27,127 nucleotides of DNA from Chara braunii (lineage: Eukaryota > Streptophyta > Charophyceae > Charales > Characeae): contig BFEA01000593.1 of assembly GCA_003427395.1 (NCBI GenBank), positions 508,916 to 536,042 of the forward strand, in the 5' to 3' direction. This document shows, piece after piece, positions 8,690 through 18,560 of this stretch (within the stretch, counting starts at the first letter, position 1; the number at the start of each line of letters is the position of its first letter). The notes beneath the pieces were generated by a model. The model saw only the letters and a program-made list of their open reading frames with translations. It did no database searches and was not told where the DNA came from. The position numbers were made by a program, and so were the translations under genes.

Positions 8690-9100
8690 TGGTAGCATTG
8701 TTTTCCGATACCATGGGATTGAGAAAGGGCTATATTAGTATACTTCGTGGACTCTGCATTTTTGCATTTTTGATAGCGTTGTTAGAGCCATGATCCTCGT
8801 CTTAAATTTTGATAAATTGATAGTTATTGTCTGATATGTGGGGTTGAGAAAGGGGCCTTTGTCGACTACGCCTCTATATAGAGGGGTTGATATTTAGGCG
8901 CCTTGTTGATAGTCTTGTTCTGTGATATGGTGGGGTTGAGAAGGGGGGTACTTGTCAGCTGTGCCTATAGAGGGGTTAACATTTAGGCGCTTTGTTGATA
9001 CCTTTGGTCTCTGATATGGCATGGTTGAGAAATGGGTATGTCTCAACTGTGCGTGTAGAATGGTTAAGATGGAGGTGTGCCCGTGTCACTCAGAAGTTCG
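8690..9100 (+). repeat. Degenerate ~90-bp tandem array
   Basis: The anchor phrase TGATATG followed by GGTTGAGAA recurs at 8832, 8923 and 9012 (period 91 and 89 bp), with an earlier diverged unit at 8706. Units share GTCGACT/GTCAGCT, CTATAGAGGGGTTAACATTTAGGCG and CTTGTTGATA-type segments (each shown or shortened here). A fragment of the same phrase recurs near 9230-9290. The array looks like an old satellite or a transposon-internal repeat. No coding potential. Confidence 0.8.
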
Positions 9101-10560
9101 ACCGTAGCACAATTAGTGAAAATTCCTTCAGAAGCGGGTGCTTTAGAATATTCTATTATTGTGGCAGCCACTGCATCAGATCCTGCTCCTCTTCAATTTC
9201 TTGCTCCTTATGCAGGTTGTGCTATGGGAGAATTTTTGAGAGACGGGTAGTTGTTCACTTTGCCTTCAGAGGGGTTAACATTTGGCAGGGGTTTGAAACA
9301 CTGGCAATGGTAGAAAGAGTTGCTTTTTCTGAACCTCACTTCCACTGCCATTAGAGAAGCGGCTGTGACGACACTGTTCCTGCCACTGATATTGCGAAAG
9401 CTTCGGCCACGATCCGCACGACACAACATTGTTAAACCGCCAGTTCACACAACCCTCAAGTTTACATAATCCGTGATAGGCGAGGAGGAGATGAGGTATG
9501 CGAAAGGAAGGGAGAATCGCAAAATAGAAAGCAAAGCCTACGGCTAGTTTCTCATAATCCGCATCTCTTAATCCGAAGTCGTGGAATGACAGGGGTAGTA
9601 AATGTCGAGAGGCGGAAGGAAACCATAAGGAGAGTGCGCCCTAAGCGATGGAGGAGGCCGAGGGCACCACAACTACACTTTCCTTATTTTCTCAAAATCT
9701 CAAACCTGCAATTTTACTTTGCTGGTCTATGCTGATGAGCGGTGGTGTACAATGGTGGCTATGGATTCGTTTGTTTTTTAATTCAATTTCTCCAGGAAGG
9801 GAGAAGGAGGATGTAAATGAAGCATGACATTTGATGATCTTTTATCTTCGGTTTTCGTCTTTTTAAAATGTGATTTATGTGATATTCTGCGTGGGGAAGT
9901 TGGATTTATGTTGATTTGTAGTGTTTAATCGCGTAGACGGAAGACTGATGATCAGAAGCAATGACAAAGCATTTGGGTGAAGCACCCAACCTCGGCCTGG
10001 AAGGTAAATATCTGAAATAGAAAAACAAATTAAGCATCTGGTCAACTTGAAAAAAAAAAAAAAAAAAAAAGTTGCCTTCCTGCTCGTACAGAACCGAAGC
10101 ATAGAAGAGTAACTGTCAAATGGTAAAAGAGAAAAAGAAACCAGAAAAAAACAGAAAAACAAAACGTGCATGGTATAGGTGGGCACAAATGGAACGTGCA
10201 ACTGCCTGCCTTGTGCGAAATGTGTAGAGAGGCTTGGTAGACTTCTTGTTATCTTTCCTATCGTCATTTGTTCGTATGTTCCTTATTCTCACTTTTGAAA
10301 TAGAGAGGGTAGAAATTACTAGAAGGGGATGGGTGTGTTCTGACCCTTTTGGACTTCCCTAGAATAGAGCATAGAGAGAGAAAAAAAAAAAAAAAAAAGA
10401 GTAGTTCTTCACGTAGAACTTATAGAGCGGTGTCCGAGTCGGTGGGGGGTGGGAAGGAGGTTCATTCACCAAAATGCTTCTCGGAATGCACCTCCGTCGT
10501 GCATAAGACCAGGCAGTTCATTTGTCCGTGATGTGCAAAAGTTCAGGTACAGTCTGACAA
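9100..10560. other. Intergenic DNA, no gene seen
   Basis: Only short unrelated frames occur on either strand. Homopolymer A runs at 10050-10070 and 10381-10398 may be relics of retroposed tails, but no element boundary can be drawn. I see no domain motifs, RNA gene or repeat array. Confidence 0.5.
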
Positions 10561-10573
10561 GCTGTGTTGCGAA

Positions 10574-10653
10574 GGTCGCCCCACCCGGGCAACCCGAGCA
10601 GACCTGCACAGGAGGCGACCCGTGAAAGGGGCTCATCTTTTTTTTTTTTTTTT
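10574..10653 (+). other. GGTCGCC/GGCGACC stem followed by a T run
   Basis: A 7-bp perfect inverted repeat pairs 10574-10580 with 10614-10620, enclosing a C-rich loop. Eighteen bases later comes a run of 16 T (10638-10653). Structure followed by oligo-T can indicate an RNA polymerase III transcript, but no box A or box B is apparent and no RNA family is recognised. Confidence 0.3.
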
Positions 10654-10879
10654 CCCTGGGAAGTGGGGCAATTTTGCGCTCACTGAGATGTGCCCAAATC
10701 CAGCCTTATCTTAGAATTTTGTGATCAGTCACCAAAGGGCGTCTATAAGGTATAACCGGGGTTCAAAATGGATCAAAGAGGCTTGAAGGGGCTTAAAGGG
10801 ATATCTTATTATTTACTATTTAGTATTTTGTTTTCGTTTTTAATTCCGGATTCCATAACGAGTTCCAGGTGACCGTCAG

Positions 10880-11616
10880 TTAAAAGTTGTTCATGGAGGC
10901 ATTAGCGGCCAACTTACGATGTAATAGAGATATTAAACGTATCCAAGTCAGCTATATTCCTGAAGAAGCTATACTTGTCTGCTCATTGTTTGCGAACGAC
11001 CTGTCCTTAATGGTGGACGCCTCTTATGAAAATTTGATAGCAATCAAGAGACTGATGGACATTTTTTTCTCCCTCTCAGACATGAAGATCAATTGGGGGA
11101 CAAAAACACAAGGTTGGTGGATACATCATCAGGGAGTGAGACCTCCAGAACAACCAACCATCAACTGGTTGATAGCAACAACCTCAATAAGGGTGTTCGG
11201 GATCTCACTTTCAGCAGAAGGTAAGCCATCAAGAAACAATGACTGGATATTTGAATCAGCACAAGCCAAATGAGAACTGTGGAAGGACAAGCAGACTTCT
11301 ATTATAGGGTGTTCGCTGGTCATAGACAATGTCATCCTAGCCTCACTATGGTACAAATCTGTAGTATGGGTACTAGACCAATTCGCGCTTAAACCTCTAC
11401 AAAGACAAATAACATCATACCTGTGGAGGGGTAATCACGATTGCAAGAATGTTGTAAGCAGAGTCACGGTGGCTTGGCAGGGGGTAATTCGACCTTAACC
11501 GAAAAAGGGGTTGAGAATCCTAAATCCTTCCACTCAAGCCGGACCGCTCACTATCCAATGGATCAAACGGTTACTTCTCAACCCAGGGACTCCTGGGTTA
11601 GCTCTACACTCTTCCC
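10880..11616 (+). pseudogene. LINE reverse transcriptase remnant, segment A
   Basis: Plus-strand coding remnant of a non-LTR retrotransposon. From ~10890 the frame reads MEALAANLRCNRDIK, then the catalytic region FANDLSLMVDA and, further on, IIGCSLVIDNVILASLWYK and LWRGN, which are typical of the palm and thumb region of LINE-type RTs. The catalytic box, normally FADD or YADD, is FAND here (codon AAC at 10995-10997), which should abolish activity. Everything upstream (endonuclease and RT fingers) is absent, so the copy is 5'-truncated. Frameshifts occur near 11090-11110 and 11480-11520 and a stop at 11271. The segment ends where the inverted-repeat element is inserted. Confidence 0.88.
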
Positions 11617-11702
11617 CCCAATACAACATACCGTCATCATAGCTGAATTTGGGGTAACTTTCAGTCTAAATACAACTATAATGACCGTATATTGTATTCA
11701 GG
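11617..11702. mobile_element. Short inverted-repeat (MITE-like) element, copy 2
   Basis: An ~86-bp imperfect palindrome inside the LINE remnant. Its arms contain AATACAACATACCGTCAT on the left and ATGACCGTATATTGTATT on the right. Its reverse complement aligns along its whole length with the element at 6575-6659, including the loop motif GACTGAAA. It is more diverged than copy 1. LINE-like coding sequence resumes directly after it. Confidence 0.8.
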
Positions 11703-12189
11703 GAAAGAAGGTAGCCGAAGAATAGATCTCGAGACTTGCCCCTAAAGTCCCAGAGGCGAGAGACCCAATGATATGGCTAGAAAATCGATATTCGTCCATC
11801 CCATGAGGTATAGTACAAATCTCCTCAAAATCTTGCAAACTACCTCTGTCGGATAAAATTTCCTCAAATCGATGGGAAGAGGTTTGTCAAACCCTCTTTT
11901 CAATAATAGGTGGGTCACCAACTCACATAGCAGGATGTTTCATTGCATGGATTTTCCTTGGAGGGGGTGAGTTAAAAACAGGGTTCTTAGTATTGGGGAC
12001 ATCTGGAACCCAGAGACTCTCGATTGGTACCCTTTCCCTGATCTCTTGCCTAGCCTACGCTACTGTAGGAGAACTGCACGGGGCACTTGATACGATTATT
12101 GAAGCTATTCCTTTAGAATGGATAAGGAGTATTAAGGACCCTTAAAAAAGACTCCCAACTTAAAAAAAGTGATTGGGTGGGTATCCAAG
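11703..12189 (+). pseudogene. LINE remnant, segment B
   Basis: Continuation of the LINE coding region after the inverted-repeat element. Short blocks in shifting frames, such as VLSIGDIWNPETLDWYP (~11968-12020) and DTIIEAIPLEWIRSI (~12089-12135), resemble the region between the RT thumb and the C-terminal zinc-binding domain of plant LINE proteins. Several stops and frame changes are present. The final codons read SDWVGIQ up to the target-site duplication CCAAG (12185-12189), where the gypsy element begins. The same frame resumes at 25267. Confidence 0.8.
12185..12189. other. Target-site duplication, left copy (CCAAG)
   Basis: CCAAG lies immediately before the TG that begins the left LTR. 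The identical pentamer follows the right LTR at 25262-25266. Five base pairs is the usual duplication size for Ty3/gypsy integrases. Confidence 0.9.
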
Positions 12190-12566
12190 TGTCGTATACT
12201 CGTTCATACATGACAAAGTATAGTGCAGATCCAAGGAATCGACCCAACACAACAGACCCGCAGTGGAAGACTGGATATACTTGTGACACAACAATATCGG
12301 ATGGATAATGCACACTCATACATGCATCACATGGTGAGAAGGGGGCAGCACAACATACAAGAAAGGGGCGCTGTCCCCTGATCATCCTCAGACGAAGTAG
12401 GAGGGAGATGAAGACGAATGGGGAAGAGAGGGGTGAGAGACGAAGTCGACAATGTTGTCGATCCCGAATGTCCCCGAAGTCCCAGTTTAAATACAAAAGC
12501 ACGTCTTTGCTCAAAGTACTAGAACAGGGCAATGGCCCGAATGTCACCAAGGTTCAGACCTCAGAT

Positions 12567-12662
<96 letters not shown>

Positions 12663-13270
12663 TCCAGAAGGAAGTGGAAGACTGAGCGATGGAGGAGGAG
12701 TCCTTTCTCTCCCTTTCTCTCCGCTGATACCATATACTGACCGCGTAAAGGTGATGCATTGCTGCAAGTACTGGAGCGCTGAAGACGAAGTTGGAACTAT
12801 GGCACTCCCAGGTGAGTCGTTAGGTAAGTCCCAGTGTCTGGCCCACACCTCTCTCCTGCTGTAGTCTCCATTGCAGCCTCAACACTCACTATCTCTAACC
12901 TACCGCCACTGCGCTCAACACTGAATACTAACGCAATATAATGTTGGATACTAACTCGCACTAACCTACCGAGTGAGAGGCACACCGGTCTATAAATACT
13001 ACTGGTTTGGCCTCTCCTAAGTCCTACTGGCCTAAATGTGGGGCCCAGAATGAACGGCCTGGGAAGCAATCAGCCCGTACACTTGGATCGAATCTGACGG
13101 TCCAAGTGTGGCCTGGGAAAAAAAGGAGGCCAGGGCCTGGCCAAACCGAACCTGCTGTGGGCCTAAAACGACCCTTTGAACCGACATAGGCCTTACTTCT
13201 AACGTTGAAACTAATGCGCCAGGCCGAAGCTAAGTCCTATTGGGCACGCGTGGGATCTACATATGCCCCC
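12190..13270 (-). repeat. 3' LTR of the gypsy element
   Basis: Direct repeat of 24120-25261. The two begin TGTCGTATACTCGTTC and TGTCGCATATTCATTC, differing at four of the first 25 positions, all transitions. This copy contains (CT)n (12569-12630) and (CA)n (12631-12658), and a TATAAATA-type sequence near 12992-13001 (TATTTATA on the coding strand). It is about 60 bp shorter than its partner. Its inner end reads ATATGCCCCC where the other LTR has ATATGCCACA, so the terminal TG of this copy is mutated. Confidence 0.9.
12569..12658. repeat. (CT)n(CA)n within the 3' LTR
   Basis: Compound microsatellite of (CT)n then (CA)n. The other LTR has only (CT)n at the matching place (24502-24555), so the array has changed since insertion. 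Confidence 0.95.
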
Positions 13271-13280
13271 CTACGTATGC

Positions 13281-13296
13281 CCGCCCCCCCTTTCCT
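13281..13296 (-). other. Polypurine tract of the gypsy element
   Basis: On the minus strand this reads as a purine run of the form GGAAAGGGGGGG followed by CGGG, just upstream of the 3' LTR. It is in the right place for the plus-strand primer of an LTR retrotransposon. The pol reading frame runs through it into the LTR, stopping at 13237. Confidence 0.75.
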
Positions 13297-13299
13297 TGA

Positions 13300-13692
13300 A
13301 AGACCGAGTCTACCAACGAAGGCGGAGCTGGCGATCAGAAGGAGGGACCATAGTCTGGGTGGACGATTAGATTGCTGATGGGAAGCTTTGGTAGCCAAGC
13401 GTTGGCGCTCGTAGTCGGCATAGATGTCTAGTGCAGAAGTCTTCAACACATCCCGGGAAATCCACCGTGTGTCGTCGCTGTTACATTGTCGGAATCTGAC
13501 TTTGTACTGCAACGGCTTGTTGCCGTAGTGGCGGCGTGGGATGACCCTCTCCACCTCTTGGTGGCAATCCATTGAAGGAGGGTCTTGTGGTCGTCGATCT
13601 GGAAAGTCGTCGCTCTTGGCCGGCGTATAGGTAACTAGCTTCGAAGCGTGAAAGAAGGAATGGACCGGTAAATGAGGCGGAATGTCAATCAC
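13300..13692 (-). pseudogene. Integrase C-terminus with chromodomain-like module
   Basis: Minus-strand frame open from 13692 to a stop at 13237. It begins with IDIPPHLPVHSFFHASKL, the conserved post-catalytic motif of gypsy integrases, and continues through EVERVI, QYKVRF, DTRWIS and IYADYE. That pattern of an EVERI start, a hydrophobic YxV strand, an aromatic W and a final acidic helix resembles a chromodomain, which in chromoviruses directs integration to particular chromatin. The chromodomain reading rests on motif spacing and is less certain than the integrase call. Confidence 0.75.
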
Positions 13693-13699
13693 GAAAGAC

Positions 13700-14700
13700 G
13701 GGCCGTCGGGCTGATCACCAGCTGCTGATGGAACAAACCATTTAGGGAGGAGCTTGCGAGAGACATCAATGTCACATCACGTTCCATTGCAAACTCCTCG
13801 GAGGAGACCTAGACCAGGTTGTCTTCAAGGATGGGACAAGGCACGCTGCACTGGTTCGCTGCTGCATGCGGACCTGAGCCTTTTGCATGGTTGTGCGGGC
13901 TTTGGCCAGCAACTTGCGCATCTTCCGAATAGAGGCTGGTGTGCAAGGGGCGTCAATGTCGGCGGCCTGCGGAAGAAGGTCCACAAAGATCCGTCCTTTC
14001 CGATCTTCATGGTGTAGCTCAAATGGGGTGACGTCGATTGCCGTATGCAACGAAGTGTTGAAGACGAACTCGATGTCGGGAAGACGGTTGATCCGATCGG
14101 ATGAGCGTGTGGAGCATCATTTGGGCAGTTTGATGTGCCCTCTCCATTTGCCCGTCTGTTTGTGGATGCCGAGCGAAACTTGGTTTCATGATGGTGCCAG
14201 ACTCCTTCATGAGAGCAGTCCAAAAGGCCGATATGAACCGAGTGTCACAGTCGTTAACAATGTCCTCCGGGACGCCGTGGCCGCAAATCCAGCCAACGTG
14301 CAAGATCCGTGCAAGCTCGGGAGCGGTAGCATGGTACTTGCATGGCAGGAATTAAGCATACTTGCTTAACCGGTCAACGACCATGAAAATGCCATCGTGA
14401 CCAAATCGGTCCCGCGGAAAGGGACCCACGACGTCCATAGCAATGGGACGCCAGGTTCGCGCAGGATGGGCAAGGGTCGTAGCTCACTGTACGGCTTGGG
14501 ATTGCTGGGTTTGTTTCGTCGACAAACTTCGCATGACTCGCAATATGTGAGAACGTCGATCTCCAAACCAGACCATCCGAACTTGGACCACATTCGAGCG
14601 ATCGTGCGGTTCGTTCCAAGGTGATTGGCGAGGCGCGAGTTGTGATACTTGCCGAGAAGGTGAGTCCGAAGCCGACGGTCTTGAGGCATGCATAGTTGGT
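13700..14700 (-). pseudogene. Integrase (zinc-binding and catalytic core), broken
   Basis: The zinc-binding region shows H16-x6-H23-x29-C53-x2-C56 in the frame starting at 14689. In the core, the first Asp is in MDVVGP (codon 14433-14435), the second in NDCDTRF (14250-14252) and the Glu in QMERAH (14142-14144), giving D-x35-E. All three catalytic residues are therefore kept. A TAA at 14352-14354 interrupts the frame after LSKYA, where a CAA Gln codon would fit, and further frame changes occur near 14460 and 14060. The enzyme would join element cDNA to host DNA; this copy cannot make it intact. Confidence 0.9.
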
Positions 14701-14859
14701 CCTTGCCTTAGAATCAAGTAGCCATCGACAATGTGATAGTGGCTTGCCGGTGGGTTCTCTGAAGAGAGCGGCTAGTAGAGTGGTGCATAATCGGGCTCGG
14801 ACTTGTAGCCGTGGATGAAGTGTAGGTGGAGGTCCCCATCGAACGCAAAGGCATGATGT

Positions 14860-15039
14860 GCCATGGCGCAAAGGTTGGATCTTCGTGAGAGTGCATGCGC
14901 CATTGGAGAGGCCTGCAAGGTGTTTCATTGTGAAGTCAAATTGGTCAATGAAGTACATCCATCGTCCAATAGCGCTGGTCACCGTGTCTTGCATCTTATA
15001 GTAAGTCAACAGATTGTTGTCGGTAACCCATGTGAACCT
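14860..15039 (-). pseudogene. RNase H domain, C-terminal part
   Basis: On the minus strand from 15039 the sequence reads RFTWVTDNNLLTYYKMQDT and then IGRWMYFIDQFDF and KHLAGLSNG, the end of the gypsy RNase H and the connection to integrase. The first codons join directly to the RNase H fragment that stops at 18251 if the 15040-18250 insert is removed. A frameshift follows near 14900, after which the linker to integrase is split among frames. Confidence 0.88.
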
Positions 15040-15318
15040 TTTTTTTTTCTTTTGGACAAATGCTCCAGCCTATTCGTGGGGAGCAGCACGTGTTGGGAAC
15101 CGGGCCCAGCGTCCCATATAGAGTTGCACAAGTTATTTGAGATATGCCGAGGGCCGAGGCCATTACCCGACTTCGACTGAGAATCAATATGAGAACTATT
15201 GAAGAAATTCAAAAGAATTAAAGGAGAGGTTAAAAAACTATGAATGACTACTCGCCTCTTTTCGAATGCTGAAAACCCCTAGACTCCCAAACAAAACTCT
15301 CTAAAATTGTCCAACATT

Positions 15319-15568
15319 GTCTTATTCCTTCTCGAGCTCTCCCAGGCCTCACACCCCCACCTGGCTAGGTTACAGAGCAACACGACTCGCCCCAGCTCCG
15401 GCCAGCGTCGTCCCAACAGCTACCCTTGGTTGTCCCTTGGAATGCCCACCCCAAAGCATCCCCAGATCTCTCTATCAGACCTTATGCTCCTGCAATCAGC
15501 AGGTTACAAGGCAACACCCCAACACCGGCTAGCGTCGTTCTGGCATCGAACAACCGCAGATCCATGAA
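15319..15568. repeat. ~250-bp dispersed repeat, copy A
   Basis: Starts GTCTTATTCC and ends CCGCAGATCCATGAA. Each unit contains two sub-repeats of the form GGTTACA-GGCAAC-...-CCGGC(C/T)AGCGTCGT about 130 bp apart. Copies B and C are within 1.5 kb, with decayed partial copies between about 16280 and 16540. Confidence 0.85.
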
Positions 15569-15764
15569 CGTATCAGTATCAAACAGTCTAAAGCGAGTTG
15601 CTAGAAGTCCCCAGAATCCTGAAACATTCTCTCTTTTTTTCAACAAAAATCAATGCTATTTGAGGTAAATTTGGGAGACTATCCACCAGCGAAAATCCCA
15701 GCAATTGTCTTCAAACACTCTAAAGCGCCACAGGGTCCTAACACCCTCGAAGTCCTCAGACACT

Positions 15765-16012
15765 GTCTTATTCCCTACCAAGCTCTACCAAGCCTCTCAC
15801 CCCCGCTATAGGTTACAGAGCAAGGCAACTCACCCCGGCTCCGACCAGAATCGTCTTCGATAGGAACCCTTGATTGTCCCGTGAAATGCCCCCCCTTGGC
15901 ATTCCTAGATCTCTTTACCAGGCCTCAAGCTCCTGCTGCCAACAAGTTACAGGGTCAACCCCCCAGCACCGGCCAGCGTCGTTATTGCATCGAACAACCG
16001 CAGGTCCATGAA
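15765..16012. repeat. ~250-bp dispersed repeat, copy B
   Basis: Same orientation as copy A, also starting GTCTTATTCC and ending with the CATCGAACAACCGCAGGTCC phrase. Differences are scattered substitutions and small indels, indicating old duplication. Confidence 0.85.
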
Positions 16013-16726
16013 TAAAACAACATCAAAATCGCCTCAAGGAAAATGCAAGGAGTCCCAAGAGTCTAAAAGAGTTCTACCACAACCACCGAGAACAATCACA
16101 ACCTCTAGAGGATAGCCATATCTGAACACATCGCCCGTTGTTTTTTTTCTTTTTTTAACGAGATAAGACGAGTGACATACAACAAATTGAAAGCAAAAAA
16201 TCCGAACCGAAACCACCGACTAGCAAACTTCCCACGCAACAATTGGAAAAAAACGAAGTCCCCGTGATCAGTCCTTGAACCTAAACGCGGCTGGTCTCAT
16301 AACCCCCTATGCTAGGGTTACAGGGCACCACCATGCCCCATTACTGACCAGCCTGGTATAGACGGCAAGGAGTGCCTTCCTCCCTCGACAACTCCCATTA
16401 GCCGCACGCCCCTAGGTGACAGGATAAAACCCCAGCAACGGCTGCGTCGAACGTGGTGGTTCTGCCTTCCTCCCTCGACAGAACTCCCCAAGCCTCACGC
16501 TCCCCCAAGTTACAGAGCAACGCTCAGCACTCGTCCCAACCACGTCTTTCTACCTACTGACGAAGACTAAGGCCCTTCCCCTGTTACACCCCCCTACCAA
16601 CTTCCCACCCGTCCGTGCGAATAATCTGCTTCCCTTAATCGTATGTTTTTTGGCTAAAAAATACCTAGTTGACAATTTGCAAAAAAGTCAAGGAGACTAT
16701 AACAACCCTACTTTGGCTCACCAACG

Positions 16727-16972
16727 CAATCATACTCTCTGCCCGAGTCTGCCCAGCCTCACACCCCCACCGCTAGGTTACAGGGCAACACAACTCACCC
16801 CAACTCCGACCGACATCCTCCAAGCAGCAACCCTTGATTATTTTGTGAGATGCCCACCCCTAAGCATCCCCATATCTTTCTACCAGGCCTCATGCTCCTG
16901 CTTCGCAGGTTACAGCGCAACACCCCAGCATCGACCAGCGTCGTTCTGGCATCGAAAACCGCAGATCCACAA
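16727..16972. repeat. ~250-bp dispersed repeat, copy C
   Basis: Aligns with copies A and B from its TCTGCCC-AGCCTCACACCCCCAC segment to CGTCGTTCTGGCATCGAAAA. Its 5' end is less similar. The 700 bp between B and C contain fragments of the same sub-repeat (GGGTTACAGGGCA near 16315 and AAGTTACAGAGCAAC near 16507). Confidence 0.8.
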
Positions 16973-17091
16973 TTATGACAACAACAGGCACACCTAAGAA
17001 GATTTGCTAACAGTCTCCAATGAGAGAAGCTTTGTCAGAAAACACTAAATGGGACATGGAAAATCACGTCAAGCAGAATTCATCACAGATC

Positions 17092-17160
17092 ATTGACAAA
17101 TTAGAAAATCGAATTATGACAAATTAGAAAATAGAATCATGACAATTTAGAAAATCGATC
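17092..17160. repeat. ~23-bp tandem repeat in the AT-rich part of the insert
   Basis: Three adjacent units around GACAAATTAGAAAATCGA, starting near 17092, 17113 and 17136. A fourth weaker unit (GACGAAATTTAGAAAAC) follows. The surrounding 17000-17600 is AT-rich with no coding signal. Confidence 0.8.
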
Positions 17161-18250
17161 TACGACGAAATTTAGAAAACCTATATGAACTATTTTTAGC
17201 ATTTACGAATAGGATGTCCAAATAGGACTTTCGATAGGTTTTTTGAAAATCAACATCAGAGTATACTTATGAATTTCCTGCCAGCAAGTATAACAATTTT
17301 ACGAATTCGAATATCCGACTAGAATTGTTCTTTGGGAATTTGAGACAGAAAGTAGGTCAGAAAATTTACCAGCTGTTGAAATCCGAAAACTAATTTAGAT
17401 ATTTATATGAGTACAGAACAAAATAGTCAATTGTAAACTTCGACCATCAATTTATGAAAAAAAGGAAATTACGAATTGAGAATCAGACAAAAATCAGATT
17501 TACAGATCTTTCGTCGGATGTCGACATCGGAAAATATCAGGAAATATCAAAACAACAATGAGGCATCCCTAACCTCAAATCATCTAATGGAGTGGTACTT
17601 TAGGGTTAAATTCTGAAAAATGTTGCACTCAGAGCTTCCGTCGCTACGTGATGCCGCCTTGAACTTTACCTGAAATCACCAATCACTGCAGACCATCACA
17701 CACCGCTCCGCTCCCGCAGTCCCCTTATCCGGCTGCCCGACCGCTGCCCAGGCCAAACTCAGCCCCTGCCTTTTCCTATAGGAGCCACTCCTCCTCCCCA
17801 CAGTCGGTGCTAGCATAGCCTTACGACAAAGTGCACCAACCAGAAGAGATTATTGGGACGCTCCCGCCTCCCTTTTACTCCCCGAACGTGGTTGCGTTGT
17901 GAATAACCATGTCAAGCCCGTCAACACAGCTTCACAGAGAATTCAGTCCAGATCCAACGAACCATGACAACAAAGAACCGGAGAAGCGAGAGACAAAGAT
18001 TAAACACAGAGGACAGAAGGAGTGGCGTTATAACCCTATGCCACGTGCGCCCCCCCCCCCACGGCTACTCAAACCACACACCCCTCCTGTCTCCACATCC
18101 ACGGAAGTCTCTAAGAAGCGCCATCGCCACACAGAATATTGACCCGTCGTGCCCTCGTGAAGCGCCATCGCAGCTTCGCGTCTCAACGCGCGTTGGTACA
18201 CCCGTCATTCCGGCCCGGGCAGGCGCAGCGGTCTCGGTAGCGTTGCGTCG

Positions 18251-18560
18251 CCTACGACACCCAAGAAGGAAGTGTCGGCATCATTTGAGAGCCATCACGA
18301 ACGCGAGCAGCTCTTTCTTCCTTGCATCATCAAGTGTGTTGATGGGGCAGTTTGTGGCTGAAGTACTCCACGGGGTGCCAATCCTCGCCGTCGTGTTGTT
18401 CCAAGACTGCACCAATGCCATAACCTGGAGCTTCGGTTGTCACTCTCGTGGGCAAGGTGGGATCGTAGATGCTTAGGACGGGTGCCATGAGCATAGCCGT
18501 CTTGAGTGCTTGGAAAGCATGGCGCGCTTCGTCGTTGAATTCGAGAGGCACCTTTGGTGA
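18251..18560 (-). pseudogene. RNase H domain, N-terminal part
   Basis: Minus-strand frame with FNDEARHAFQALKTAM, YGIGAVLEQHDG, WHPVEYFSHK and, after a frameshift, PINTLDDARKKELLAFVMALK. The first catalytic Asp, normally in a TDASG motif, is Glu in TEAPG (codon 18432-18434). A TGA at 18281-18283 replaces what looks like a CGA Arg codon just before CRHFLLG. The frame then runs into the 3.2-kb insert at 18250. Confidence 0.9.

Larger units (their letters stand above)
15040..18250 (-). mobile_element. 3.2-kb insert splitting the RNase H domain
   Basis: Removal of these bases rejoins GCRRR-encoding sequence at 18251 to FTWVTDNN-encoding sequence at 15039. On the minus strand the insert ends in an A-rich tail (AAAAGAAAAAAAAAA at 15053-15039), as a non-LTR retroelement would. 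Only CCT/AGG is shared at the junctions, so there is no clear long target duplication and no terminal inverted repeat. It holds at least three ~250-bp repeats, an AT-rich centre with a short tandem repeat and a GC-rich far end, and no frame resembling a known protein. It may be a non-autonomous element or a composite. Confidence 0.7.

Noticed and set aside
8482-8793. 103-codon plus-strand open frame
   Set aside because: It spans repeat units and A-rich sequence and has no recognisable domain.
9875-10267. 130-codon minus-strand open frame
   Set aside because: Rich in Phe from a poly-A/T run; no motif and no plausible family.
12532-12864. Open frames made of Ser-Leu or Arg-Glu repeats across (CT)n/(GA)n arrays
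   Set aside because: Microsatellites are open in all frames; these are not proteins. The same applies to those near 5949, 24502 and 26704.
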